Assembly: GCF_002878395.1 (NCBI RefSeq)
Contig: NC_061119.1
Span: forward strand, 45,387,149-45,451,148
Source: Capsicum annuum
Taxonomy: Eukaryota; Streptophyta; Magnoliopsida; Solanales; Solanaceae
DNA length: 64,000 nucleotides
Reading direction: 5' to 3'
The notes beneath the pieces are model-generated. The model did not search any database and was not told where the DNA came from. It worked only from the letters and a program-made list of their open reading frames with translations. A program made the translations under genes and the position numbers. Positions 47,381 through 58,901 of the stretch are shown here, one piece after another (position 1 is the stretch's first letter; each line of letters starts with the position of its first letter).

Positions 47381-49337
47381 TGTAACACCACATAAATTTT
47401 AGAACATTTGTGCACTTAATGTTGTATAAATTATTTTAATAAAAATGATTCACAGGTCTGATTCACTGTTGGTAGGTTGAACTCATGAGTCATGGATAGG
47501 TTCCATGACTCACAGAACAAGTCATGGATTAGATCCTAAAACTTGTAAAATCAATCTGATTTCCATGATTTGGGTTCACGAGTCATGAACAGGTTCCACA
47601 ACTCATAGACCCAAGTGATTGATAAGATTCTAAAATCTAAAAAATCCATCTGATTTCCATGACTCGAATTCACAGACCGTGAACGCTTCCACGTCCCATG
47701 AAATAAGTCATGAAAGTTTGATTATAAGAAATTTTTTTAGGATCAACTTAGGGGCATTTTGGTCATTTTTCTTACAAGATCCGACCCTTGCTCACTTAAA
47801 ACCCCTTTTGAATAACCAGTTATGATTATTTTTTAAAATAAATACAATTAAAAACCCTTCCTCCTCCCCAAAAACATTCAAAGAAGCATGAACACAAAGG
47901 ATTGAAGATTCAAGGCTTAGATTCAAGTTGTCTCAAATTCTTTTCATAAAAAAGGCAAGTAGAACACTCCCTAGTTTAACTACTATAGCAAAGTATGAAT
48001 TTAATTATTACTTATGTATATTATGTTAATAATTTGATATTAGAGTTTAGGATTTTATTATGAAAATTCGTATAAATTTCCCTTTTTCTTTATGAATGAT
48101 TCTTAAACTATGATTCATAAATCATTGTTTGGGATTTTGAAACTAAAATAACTATTCAGAAAGGATGAATCTTCATGCATTGAAATATTTGGTGTTAAAT
48201 GAATAATTTTTAAGCCATGGTAATGAAGTCTCCTAAAAGTTTAGAATTGAGTACTGAAAAATAGATGATTTCCCATCCTTTTTAACTTTGAAAGAAAAAC
48301 ATGTTTTGAATGTTTGAAATTGTTAATGGAATCTTAACTATGAATATGTTCATGATCTTAAAGATGGAATTCTAGAGTCCTAAAATGTGTAATGAATATA
48401 ATTTTTAGCATGATATGGGAACTGGTAAGTCTGGATATGACGATATTGAAATATGAATGCCTTAATCATTGTCTCTGTGATAAATGTTATGAAAAATATT
48501 TTAATTAGTCTTAAAGAGAAGTGTGTAGTTTTACCGAGAAGTTGTAGTCATCATGACCAATACCTAAAATCGACTTTTCCTGTGTAGGGAGGTCTTGTCC
48601 TGAAAAATAGATGAATATTATATGCTTGCTTCTCATAGAGATATGCAATTTTGATAATGATATGATGGCCTATTGATGATTCCCTCAGTTGATACAGCTA
48701 ACATAGACTGGGGCCCCGCCAGTTGGGTATGGATGTAAACTACATAGTTCAGAATTAAATATTTTCAAGTGATTACTTTTGATTCATGCTTTAAGTCATT
48801 TACTTCTTATTATATTTATTATGAGCTTATGATATGAATTTTATAAATTGTTTTATATACTACTTTGTTTCACTTTCCATGGGTTGCATGTCAGTACTCG
48901 TCATACTGACCGTCTTTAAACACTATATACTTACATGATGTAGGTTTTGAAGGTACTCCTCATGATCTGATTCAGCATTAGGATTTCACTTGGGATGGCA
49001 TCTAGAAAGTGGTTAGCCATCTATCTTTCAGAGGGCTATGTTTATTTCTTTTAGTCAGACTTTGCTTAATTCTATTTTATGGTATTTATTGGGGCCATGT
49101 CCCAACGTAGGGTATTCATTAATTTAATTAGAGCTTCATAGACTAAATTGGTTGAATGTTTTATTTAATATTTCAAGACTTGGGATTTGAATCATTTATT
49201 ATTTTACTTCATGTTTTATGGGAGAAATTTTGTATTTTATTTATGACTATGATTATGATGAAATAACAAGGGGCCATCACGGTCCTTCATTAGTTTGGGA
49301 TGATATCACGACTAGTTCTACGGCTCAGGTTATGACA
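47381..49337 (+). mobile_element. Chromovirus 5' LTR (LTR 1 of 3)
   Basis: TGTAACACCAC ... GGTTATGACA, 1957 bp, preceded by ATAAC (47376-47380). It aligns with 54544-56553. The U3 module (47455-47720) contains a perfect 11-bp stem (47486-47496 with 47502-47512; core GAGTCATGGA/TCCATGACTC). A PBS follows at 49341. Confidence 0.85.
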
Positions 49338-49340
49338 AAC

Positions 49341-49549
49341 TTGATATCTGAGCATGGTATAGGGTCCCGAGGTATCTGTAAAGCCATGTCAGGTAGAGTT
49401 CTTTTTATGGGTGTGTAGTGTGCCATACTTTTAAAGGGGAGGCCACAAGATATTTAGGAATGTTTCCCTTTTCTTCATGTTCTAGTTCATGCTAAAAGTC
49501 TAGTTTCAGTGAATTCTCCAGATTCTTAATTTCCCATGCCTTTTAGATC
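49341..49549 (+). other. PBS and conserved pre-gag leader
   Basis: TTGATATCTGAGCATGG (49341-49357) is a decayed TTGGTATCAGAGC-type PBS for initiator tRNA-Met. The leader carries GGTAGAGTTC...GGGTGTGTAGTGTGCC and CACAAGATATTTAGGAATG, which match the leaders near 19606, 56590 and 62060. Confidence 0.75.
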
Positions 49550-50830
49550 ATGCCACCAAGAATAACTAATGGCCAAAGGGCTTCAGCCAGAACTGCCGCC
49601 CCCACTAGGGAAAATGGTGAAGAGGATCATCTTACTTATTGGATAAAGACTCATAATAGATCCCATACTTCTAATTTCACTACTCCTGCTGATGTGGCAC
49701 TAGCCATAACTAGTTCTCCTTGGGCTCCCTAAATTGGAACCATGTGGGCATAACCCTACAGGTGAAGTTTATAATGTTAAATTTAGACGGACTATTTGTA
49801 TATTTGCTCAAATTCTGTCATCTCAGTCCCACTATTCAGGTAGTTCTGGCTCTATTATAGGTTCTTAGGATGCTACTCGAGTTGTCCAGTTTGTGCGATT
49901 AAACCCACTAATCTTTACTAGGTCTAAGACTGAGGAAGATCCCCAAGATTTTGTGGATGAAATAAAAAAGATTTTCTTGTTAATAAATACTAGTGATACC
50001 AAAGGGTGGAGTTTGTAGCCTACTAGATAGAAGGGGTGGCTTATCAGTTGTATGATGAGTTGGAGGAAATCAAAGTTGAGGATGTTGAACCTGTTATCTG
50101 GAAAAGGTTTTGAATATTTTCCTTGATCACTTCTTTCCTCATAAATTGAGAGAAGCTAAGGTTGAGGAGTGTGTAAATTTAAAGTAGGGGAAGATGAGTG
50201 TTAAGAAGTATACTCTGAAGCTTACTCAGTTGTCTTGACATGTTCTGGAGTTGGTGTCTAATATGAGGATTCATATGAGGAAGTTTGTTTTTGGTCTCTC
50301 TAGTGACTTAGTACTAGTATGTAAGGATGCCATGCTGAACAGTGACATGGCTATATCTAAGTTGGTGGTTTATCTATATTAAGTAGAGTCTAAAAAGAAT
50401 AAATAGGGTAAGACAGAGGAGAGGCAGAATAAAAAAGATAGACTAGTAGATCACTATGTGAGTCAGCAACATAGCATAAAAGGGGGCAGACAATGGTTCA
50501 AGAAGAAATCTTAGGGTATCGTTCATTTGTTGACTAGTACACTAGCCTCCAAACCTTTGACTGATCAGTGATAACACTCTAACAGTGAGCCTAAGATGAA
50601 TGATACTTACTCTTAAGCTAGTGTGGCACAGTCGGGTCGACCTTATCATCCTTGCAATAACTATGGGAAGCTTTATCATGGAATTTGTTGATTTAATAAG
50701 GGGGTATGTTATAATTGTGGCTATACTAGTCATTATCAGTGGGAGTATCCATCGACAAAGGGAAATAAGGATAAAGATACTAGTTTTAATCCCCAACTTC
50801 AATAGGTCCTACTTTTGATTTAGGAGAGGG
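49550..50830 (+). pseudogene. Chromovirus Gag
   Basis: The start ATG at 49550 gives MPPRITNGQRASARTAAP, the usual chromovirus Gag opening, and the equivalent start exists at 56768. Further text in other frames includes the RLNPLIFTRSKTEEDPQDFV region (near 49910) and, near 50640-50780, a zinc knuckle CYNCGYTSHYQWEY whose last Cys is Tyr. Gag forms the particle and binds RNA. Numerous stops break the frame; the first open block ends at 49732. Confidence 0.75.
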
Positions 50831-51480
50831 TCATAACTGTCTATACGCCTAATTTACTCATTAGAATTTAAAGGTCTCACCAGATGTTGTCACGGGTATG
50901 TTACAGATCTTCGTATGTGATGTGTATGTACTACTTAATCTTAGTTCCACCCTATATTATGTGACCCTTTATGTGGCTGTGAATTTTGGATTTGGTCTCA
51001 AAATATTCCTGAACCTTTCTCAGTTTCTAGCCCTATAAATGAGTCCATTATAGTTATAAGGGTCAATAAAAATTGCATTGTGCTTATTTCTCATTGAGAT
51101 AGTATGGTAGATCTAGTAGAACTTGGCATGGTATACTTTGATGTAATTCTAAGGATAGATTTGGTCCATTTGTGTTATGTGACCTTGGACTGCAGAACCA
51201 GAAAAGTCACTTCACATTTTCCTAATGAACCGGTCATAGAATAGGAAGGTAGTTCCTTGGAACCAAAGAGAAGATTCATTTTTTATCTAGGAGCATAAAA
51301 ATTGATATCTAAGGTTTGTTTGTACCATCTAGTTTGGGTTAACTATTTTAGTGGAAAAAGTCCTTTACTATAGTCCATTTCGATTGTTAATGATTTTCTC
51401 AAAGTCTTTCCTGGTGACCTTCCTAGGATTTCGCTTAATAGGGAGATAGACTTTGGGATTGATCTTTTGCTAGATACTTG
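50831..51480 (+). pseudogene. Chromovirus protease region
   Basis: Frame-shifted text VVTGMLQIFVCDVYVLLN then LSSTLYYVTLYVAVNFGF (50888-50990) aligns with the gypsy protease. The active-site Asp-Pro-Gly is replaced by Asn-Leu-Ser, so it is inactive. VELGMVYFDVILRIDLVHLC and the SKVCLYHLVWV linker lead into [20 protein letters not shown], the standard start of the RT domain. Confidence 0.7.
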
Positions 51481-52830
51481 ACCCATTTATCTTCCACCAT
51501 ATCAGATAGCTTATACAGATCTAAAATATTTGAAAGAATAGTTGAAAGACCTCTTTGATAAGGGTTTTATCCATCCTAGTGTCTCACTCAGAGATACTTT
51601 GTTACTCTTCATATGAATAAAGATGGGTCCCTTTGTATGTTCATAGATTATAGTCTTCTAAATAAGGTCGTGGTGAAAAATTAAGTATCCTCTTTTCAAA
51701 ATTGATGTCCTTTTCGACCAGCTTCAGGGTATCAAATATTTCTCCAAGATAGATTTTTATTCGAGTTACCATCAGTTAAAGGTTGAGGAAGCTGATATTC
51801 CCAAGACTTCTTTTCAAACCTGGTATGGGCATTCTGAATTTTTGGTTATGTCCTTTGGTTTATCTAATGCCCCTGCAACATTTACAGATCTTATGAATGG
51901 GGTGTTTAAGCATTTTTTGGACTTTTTTACTATAGTGTTTAAGCATTTTTGGTACTTTTTATTATAGTGTTTAAGCATTATAGTGTTCATTGATGATATC
52001 CCATTTTACCCACAGAGTAAGGAGGATTATTCCAATCACCTCCGAATTGTCCTTTAGACCCTTAAGGATCAAGAATTATGTGCCAAGTTCTTTAATTGTG
52101 AATTCTAGTTGAATTCCATGGCTTTTATCAATCATATTATTTCTATTAGAAGGATTAAGGTGGATCGTCAAAAGATTGAGGTGGTAAAAAAATGGCCTAG
52201 ACCCATAACTCTAATTCATATTAGGAGTTTCTTGGGTTTGGTGGGTTACTATAGGAGGTTAGTGGAAATTTTATCTATTATAGCTACACCATTAACTAAG
52301 TTGACTAAAAAATATTTAAAGTTCCAGTGGACCAATGCTTATGAGGGGTATTTTGACAAGTTAAGAGATCAGTTGAAATCTGCACCTATTTTGACCCTTC
52401 CCGATGGTACTGAAGGCTTCATAGGGTATTTTTATGTGTCTCGAGTAAGACTTGGTTGTGTTATTATGCAGCATAGCAAGTTTATGGCTTAAGTTTCTAG
52501 GAAACTTAAGGAACTTGAGAAAAACTACCCAGCCCATGAGCTTGAGCTAGCGGCAGTGGTTTTTGTACTTAAGATTTGGTGTCATTATTTATATGGAGTG
52601 CATATGATATTTCCGCTGATCACAAGAGTCTGTAATATGATTTCACACAGGAGGAGTTCAATCTTAGTTAAAGAAGATGTCTTGAACTATTGAAGGATTA
52701 TGATATGAGTTTGCATTATCACCAAGGTAAGGATAATATGGTTGTTGATACTCTTAGTAGGTTATCTATGGGTAGCCTTTTAAATGTAGAAAATGATAAG
52801 AGAGAATTGATGAAGGATATTTTGCTAACT
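51481..52830 (+). pseudogene. Chromovirus reverse transcriptase and RNase H
   Basis: RT motifs: [60 protein letters not shown], and the catalytic FIDD box intact at 51986-51997. Just before it a 32-33-bp unit (GTGTTTAAGCATTTTT...) is repeated two and a half times (51902-51990), disrupting the palm domain. The open block 52109-52492 has VVKKWPRPITLIHIRSFLGL and VGYYRRLVEILS, then the start of RNase [16 protein letters not shown] follows at about 52530. The rest is frameshifted. Confidence 0.8.
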
Positions 52831-54380
52831 TAAGAGTCTCACTTTTGAACTTCAAGAATAAATGAGTGGTCGTTGAGAAGATGGCCAAGTCTTCTTAGGG
52901 TGTTTAAGTAAAGTTAAAGAAGATTACTTATGCAGATTAAGTAGGATATTGTCCAGGTATTAGCTTTTGAGATTAGGGGAGATGACATACTACAGTACCA
53001 AGGGAGATTGTACATGCGGAGTATTGATAATTTATGTGAGCGAATTCTGAATGAGGCTCATATTTCTAGGTATACCGTTCACCCTGGTGCTACTAAGACA
53101 TATCATGATTTGAAAGAATTATATTGGTGTAATAATATGAAGAGTGAGTTCATAAATTTTGTTACCAAGTTCTCCAATTGCCAGGAAGTTAAGGTTGAGA
53201 ATTTGAGGCTTGGTGGTACATCGTAAGACATAGCTATTCCCTGGAAGTGGGAATTGATAAATATGGAATTTGTTATCGGTCTCCCGTATTCTCATAACCA
53301 ATGCGATTCTATTTTGATCATTATTGACAGGATGACCAAGTCTGCTCACTTTTTGTCTATGAAAATTACTTATTCAAAAGAGGAGTATGCAAACTTATAC
53401 ATTCAGGACATTGTTAGATTGCATGGGGCTCCTAAATCTATAATATCTTATAGAAGTATGCAATATATTTCTTAGTTTTGGAAGGCTTTTCAAAAATCTT
53501 TGGGTACTCAAATTAACCTTAGCACCGCTTTCCACCCTCAAATGGATGGACAAGTAGAGCGCACTATCCAGACTTTGGAGGATATTTTGAGAGCCTGTGT
53601 CATTGAATTTAAAGGTTGTTGGGTAGATTATTTGCCTCTTATTGAGTTTTCCTACAATAATAGTTGTCACTATAGAATTCAGATGGCACCATTCGAGGCT
53701 CTCTATGGTAGGAGATGTAGGTTACTTATAGGGTGGTATGAGTTGGGTGAAGCTGGATTGTTTGGACCTGACCTTGTGCACTAAGGAATGGATAAAGTTA
53801 AGTTTATTCATGAGAATATTAAGACTACTCAAAGTTCTTAAAATTCCTATGCGGATGTGAGGCAAAGAGAGTTGGAGTTCAAACTTGATGATTGGGTGTT
53901 CCAAAAGTCTCTACTATGAAAGGAGTAATGAGGCTTGGGAAAAAAGGTACGTTCAACCCTTATTACATCGGCCCATACCATATTTTGAGAAAGTTTAGGT
54001 ATGTTGATTATGAGTTAGATTTACCCACGAGTATGGCATTGGTTCATCCAGTGTTTCATGTGTCTATGCTCAAAGTGTGTGGGTTACCATTCTCTTATAG
54101 TCCCCATGGAGGATATTAGTGTGAAAGATTCTTTGTCCTATGAGGAATGTTCTATCAAAATTTTGTATTTTTCAAGTTTGAAAGTTGTGAACCAAGGAAA
54201 TTGCTCCATGAAGATATTGTGGAGCAATCAAAAGGTAGAGGAGGTTACTTGGGGATCAGAGGAAGACATGAAGGCTAGATATCCTTCATTTTTCACATTG
54301 TCAGATGATATTGTTGGAGGTACAAATTCTATGTCATCCTTAATTATCTCATATTCATGCCTTAATAAATGTGCTTAAAT
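52831..54380 (+). pseudogene. Chromovirus integrase with chromodomain
   Basis: Open blocks 53008-53226, 53254-53475, 53500-53784, 53892-54119 and 54058-54378. The HHCC region has SRYTVHPGATKTYHDLKELY but the first Cys of the pair is Phe. In the core the first catalytic Asp is Glu (MEFVIGLP), the second is Tyr (IISYRSMQ instead of ISDRGTQ), and the Glu is kept (GQVERTIQTLEDIL). The GPY/F region (FNPYYIGPYHILRKF) and the chromodomain-like CSMKILWSNQKVEEVTWGSE...RYPSFF follow. Order and motifs mark a chromovirus (probably Tekay/Del group). Confidence 0.85.
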
Positions 54381-54527
54381 GAAATCCTAAAGTTTTATGA
54401 GTCGTTTCTAATTCATTGATTGTTATGTCATGAGAGTTGTCTTCTTGTATGTAAAGTTTTAGCCTTTATCCTATGTCAGGGAGTTACATTAAATCCTTAG
54501 CCATCAATCAAGGACGAATGGTCACAA

Positions 54528-54543
54528 TGGGGGGGGGGGATAT
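54528..54543 (+). other. Polypurine tract
   Basis: A run of ten or so G (within 54530-54540) followed by ATAT and the LTR start TGTAGCACC at 54544 is the plus-strand primer site for cDNA synthesis. Confidence 0.85.
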
Positions 54544-56553
54544 TGTAGCACCTCAAAATTTTAGAACATTCGTTCACCCAATGTTGTATAAATTATTGTT
54601 AAAAAAACTACTAATTCACGAGTCTGATTCACAATAGGTAGGTTCAGCTCATGAGTCATTAACAGGTTTTATGACTCATGAAGCAAGTCATGGATGAGAT
54701 CCTGAAAGTTATAAAATCGATCTAATTTCCACAAGTTGGGTTCACGAATTGTGAGCAGGTTCCATGACTCGTAGACCCAACTTGTGGATCAGATTGTGAA
54801 AGGTATAAAATACATCTGATTTCCACAACTCGAGTTCACAGATCGTGAAAGCTTCCACGACCCGTGAACTAAGTCGTGAAAATCTGATTCAGAGAACCTT
54901 TCTGTAGGGCCAACTTACGGGCATTCTGGTTATTTTCCTTACAAGATCTGACCTCTACATATATAAAACCCCTTTTGAACAATCAGTTATAATTATTCTC
55001 AATAGGAATACGATTAGAAAGCCTTTCTCTTCCCTCAAAACATTATAAAAGAAAGAACACCTAGGGTTCAAGATTCAAGACTCATATTCAAGCTATCTCA
55101 AATTCTTTTCATATAAAAGCATGTTGAATAACCCCTACTTTAACTAGTATTACAAAGTGTAAATTTAATTATTATTTATGTGTATTATGTTGGTAATTTG
55201 AAATTAGAGTTGAAGAATTTATTACAAAAAATTTGTAAGAATTTCTTATTTTCTTTATGAATGATTTTAAATATTTGTTTGGGGTTTTGAGACTAAAATG
55301 ACTATTTTAAAATAATGAATCTTCTTGTCTTGGAAGATTCAGTGTTAAATATATAATTATTTAAGCTATGGTCATGAAGTCTCCTAAAAGTTTAGAATTA
55401 AGTACTGAATAATAGATGATTTCCCATGCTTTGTGACTTTGAAAGAAAATAATATTTTGAATGTTTGAAATTGCTTATGGAAGCTTAACCATGAATATGT
55501 TCATGATTTTAAAGGTGAGATTCTAGAGTATAAAAATATATAATGAATATAATTTTTGGCATGATATGGGGACTTGCAAGTCTTGGTATGACTATATAAA
55601 AATATGAATGCCTTAATAAAAGACTCCATGATAAATGTGATGAAAAGTATTTTAATTATGCTTAAAGAGAAGTGTGTAGTTTCACCGAGAAGGTGTAGTT
55701 TCGTGATCAATACTTCAAATTGCGTTTGACAATTTGGGAGGTCTTGTCCTGAAAAATGGATGATTGTTGTATACTTGCTTCGAGTAGAGGTATGCAGTTA
55801 TGATAATGATATGATGGACTAATGAGGATTACCTCAATTTATGCGGCTAACATAGACTAGGGCCACCTCAATTTAATCGGCTAACATAGATTAGGGCTCT
55901 TCTAGTTAGGTACGGACTGGACCCATATAGCCCGTGGGTTACTTAATGTCGGTGTAAACTACATAGTTCATAATTAAAGATTCAAGTGATTACTTTTCTT
56001 TCATTCTTTAAGTCAGTTACTTCTAATTATCGTTATTATGAGCTTATGATATGAATTTTATAAACTGTTTTATATACTGCTTTGGTTCCCTTCCTTGGGT
56101 TGCATGCCAGTACTCGTTGTATTGACCATCTTTGAACATTAAATCCTTTAATGATGTGGGTTTTGAAGCTTATCCTCGTGATCTGGTCCAATATTAGGAT
56201 TTTACTCGGGACGACATCTAGCAAGTGGTGAGCCATCCATTTTATGGAGGGAAATGATTATTTCTTTCAGTTAGACTTTTTTTATTTCAATTTTATGGTA
56301 TTTTCCTGGGCCATGTCTCGACATAGGGTATTCACTCATTTAGTTAGAGTCATCGTATACTGAGTCAGTCAAATATTTTATTTCATATTTCAAGATTGGG
56401 ATTTGAATCATATTTTATTGAACTTCATATTTTATGGACCTAATTCTGCACTTTATTTTTAACTATGCTTATGATGAAATGATAAGGAATATCGCGGGCC
56501 TTCATTGGTATGGGATGCCCATCACAGCTAAGATCATAGCTCAATTCATGAAA
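54544..56553 (+). mobile_element. Chromovirus middle LTR (LTR 2 of 3)
   Basis: TGTAGCACC ... TTCATGAAA, 2010 bp, aligned with LTR 1 over its length. It has a TATA box (TATATAAAA, 54960-54968). The U3 module has a perfect 11-bp stem (54649-54659 with 54671-54681). A duplication of about 36 bp (CCTCAATTTA...GGCTAACATAGA, near 55831-55905) is absent from LTR 1. It serves as 3' LTR for the upstream pol and as 5' LTR for the gag fragment downstream. Confidence 0.85.
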
Positions 56554-57232
56554 AACTTGGTATCACAATGCGGTTTAGGGTCCCAGGGTGTTTGCAAAGC
56601 CGTGTTAGGTAGAGTCCTTTTTTATGGGTGTGTAGAGCACGATACTTATAAAGGGGAGGCTACAAGACATTTAGGAATGTTTCTCTTTTCTTCATGTTAT
56701 ACTTCATTCTAAAAAAGTCAAGTTGCAATGAATTCTCTAAAATCCTAATTTTCCACGCATTTTAGATCATGCCTCCAAGAAGAGCTAACGGCCAAAAGGC
56801 TTTAGCTGGAATCACCGCCCCCACTAGGGAAAATGGTGAAGAGGCTCATCCTACTTATGGGATATAAACCCATAATAGAGCCCATAATTCTATTGTCACT
56901 ACTATTTCTGGGGTGACAATAACCCTGACTATCACTCTTAAGGCTCCCAGGACTAGACCCATGGGGGTACAACCCCCACAAGGAAAAGTTTCTAATACTG
57001 AATTCAGACAAACTATTAATATGCTTGCTCAGATTATGTCATCTCAGTCCCACCATTTAGGTAATTTTTGATTTATTTTAGGTTTCTTGGATATTATTCG
57101 AGTTGTCCAGTTTATGCGATTGAAAGTTCAAAGATACTACTTCTTCAGCCCCAGCTTCAAAGGGTCCTACTTCTGATACAGGCTGGGGTCCTACTCGTCA
57201 AAATATAGAAGCCTCAACAAATATTGTCATGG
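56554..57232 (+). pseudogene. Second PBS, leader and Gag fragment
   Basis: The PBS TTGGTATCACAATG (56557-56570) and the conserved leader (56585-56700) are followed by a second Gag start (ATG 56768; MPPRRANGQKALAGITAPTR). This is homologous to 49550-49900 and more conserved than it at the start. At about 57118 Gag jumps from the RLKVQ region to text near the zinc knuckle end (GPTSDTGWGPTRQNI), and at 57233 directly into LTR sequence, so most of the internal region is deleted. Confidence 0.75.
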
Positions 57233-57667
57233 GTTCCCTTTCCTTAGGTTGCATGCCAATAATCATCGTACTGACCATCTACAAACACTATAGCCTCTTA
57301 TGATGTAGGTATCGAAGTTCATCCTTGTGATTTAATTCAGTATTAGGATATTACTCGTAACGACAGCTTGCAAGTGGTGAACCGTCCATATTTTTTAGGG
57401 TTATGTTTATTTACTTTCATTTGATTTTACTTATCTTTCCTTGACATAAGGTATTCACTAATTCAGTTAGAAGCTTCATAGACTGATTCAGTCAAATGTT
57501 TTGTTTCATATTTCAGGATTTGTAATTTAAATCATCTGTTATTGGACTTAGTATTTTATAGGCATAATTATACACTTTATTTATGAATATGCTTATGATG
57601 AAATGCTTAGGGGCCTTCATTGGTCTGGGTGTCTGTCATGGCTAGGGCCATAGCTCAGGTCGTGACA
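57233..57667 (+). mobile_element. Partial LTR (LTR 3 of 3)
   Basis: The last about 435 bp of the same LTR, starting at GTTCCCTTTCCTTAGGTTGC (matches LTR 2 from about 56085) and ending CAGGTCGTGACA at 57667. The following ATAAT (57668-57672) pairs with ATAAC before LTR 1, four of five, so 47381-57667 is bounded as one insertion. Confidence 0.75.
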
Positions 57668-58896
57668 ATAATCTTTTCAAGCAAATTACTATTAGCAATT
57701 GAGAAGAAGCGATCAAAAAGTTTAATAAAGGCTAGATGTAGGTGAGTTTTGACTACAAGATCCTTGTAATTAAATTGAATGATGCAAGGATAACTTTCCC
57801 TTCGTCTTTCCCTACCAACAACATGTCCTTTCCTCAACTACATATCTCGATACTAATGGACAAACCACTAATGTGTTGTTTACACACGCAGAAGATGATT
57901 TTTAATTGCCCATCCAGAGTATCCAAAAATGGAAAACAAATATGCCTCTAATTTAATATTTTTTTTGGTATCTTCACAATTCAACTCAGGGAAAAATGGC
58001 AGATGGACTTAATTTATTGAATAATGACAGGTTAAGTAATAAAGCTCAACACAGTTTACACTTTTTGTTGGTGTACATAACTGATGAAGTTCTCAAATTA
58101 TTATAATCTTTTTGTCTTTTAATATATATTTGATGAAATGTCAAAAACAAAAATTTTGGGGAAATGATAATTGCAAGAAATTTTAGAGCAGTTGTAAGGA
58201 CAAACCCTAGGTATGAAATGGATCTCTTTTCCCAAAAATTTATCAGATTTTTTTTGAATTTTGTTCTAATAGATATGTACGTGTATATGTGTTCATTTCA
58301 TTTTATACAACTTAATATTATAGATTGATTCACTCAAAAGCTTACTTTGACTCTGTTTAATGACCATCAGGTTCTATCAGTTGTGCCGACATTTTTGGTA
58401 TGCTTCTTCAGCATTCTGTGCTTATAAAAGTTAATTTATAATTGATATAGATATGATTAGTTCTTTGAAAGGAAAAAATTAAGATCTCTTATGGCTTTTT
58501 GTTTGTTTTGATTTGTTATAATGGTTTTGCAAAATTTCCCGCAAATTAATTTACACAATATGAGTAATTCCTTGAAGGGAAAAAGTAATATTTTTTATGG
58601 CTTTCTTTTTCTGACTTATTGTCATGGTTCTGTAAGTCTTTCATTTTTTTATCTGATTTGATATGGTTTTCCTTGAGTCAAAGGATTACCTGAAACAACC
58701 TTTCAACCTCCCAAGATAGAGGTAAGGTCTATCCTTTCACAGATATGTTGTTGTTGGTTCTGTAAATCTATCTTTTCACAGATATGCTTTGCTCATAGTG
58801 AAAAATGCTTTTGTTTCTAGGTTGATCAAGTCTTTGTAGTTTGTTCTTACAATTATAAACTCACATATATTTAAGAAATTAGTGTGGATATATCAA
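57668..58896. other. Unassigned backbone DNA
   Basis: AT-rich, no recognised gene. A 60-codon minus ORF (57655-57837) spans the LTR junction and so cannot be an ancestral gene as drawn. Contains a SINE-like patch at 58686-58770. Confidence 0.4.
58686..58770 (+). mobile_element. SINE remnant
   Basis: CCTGAAACAACCTTTCAACC, then TCCCAAGATAGAGGTAAGGT and ATATGTTGTTGTTGG. This matches the body and TTG-repeat tail of the Solanaceae SINE type also seen at 26743. No clear TSD. Confidence 0.5.
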
Positions 58897-58901
58897 ATAT
58901 C

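Noticed and set aside
57655..57837. Minus-strand 60-codon ORF as a conserved gene
   Set aside because: It crosses the LTR/target-site junction at 57667, so it did not exist before the insertion.
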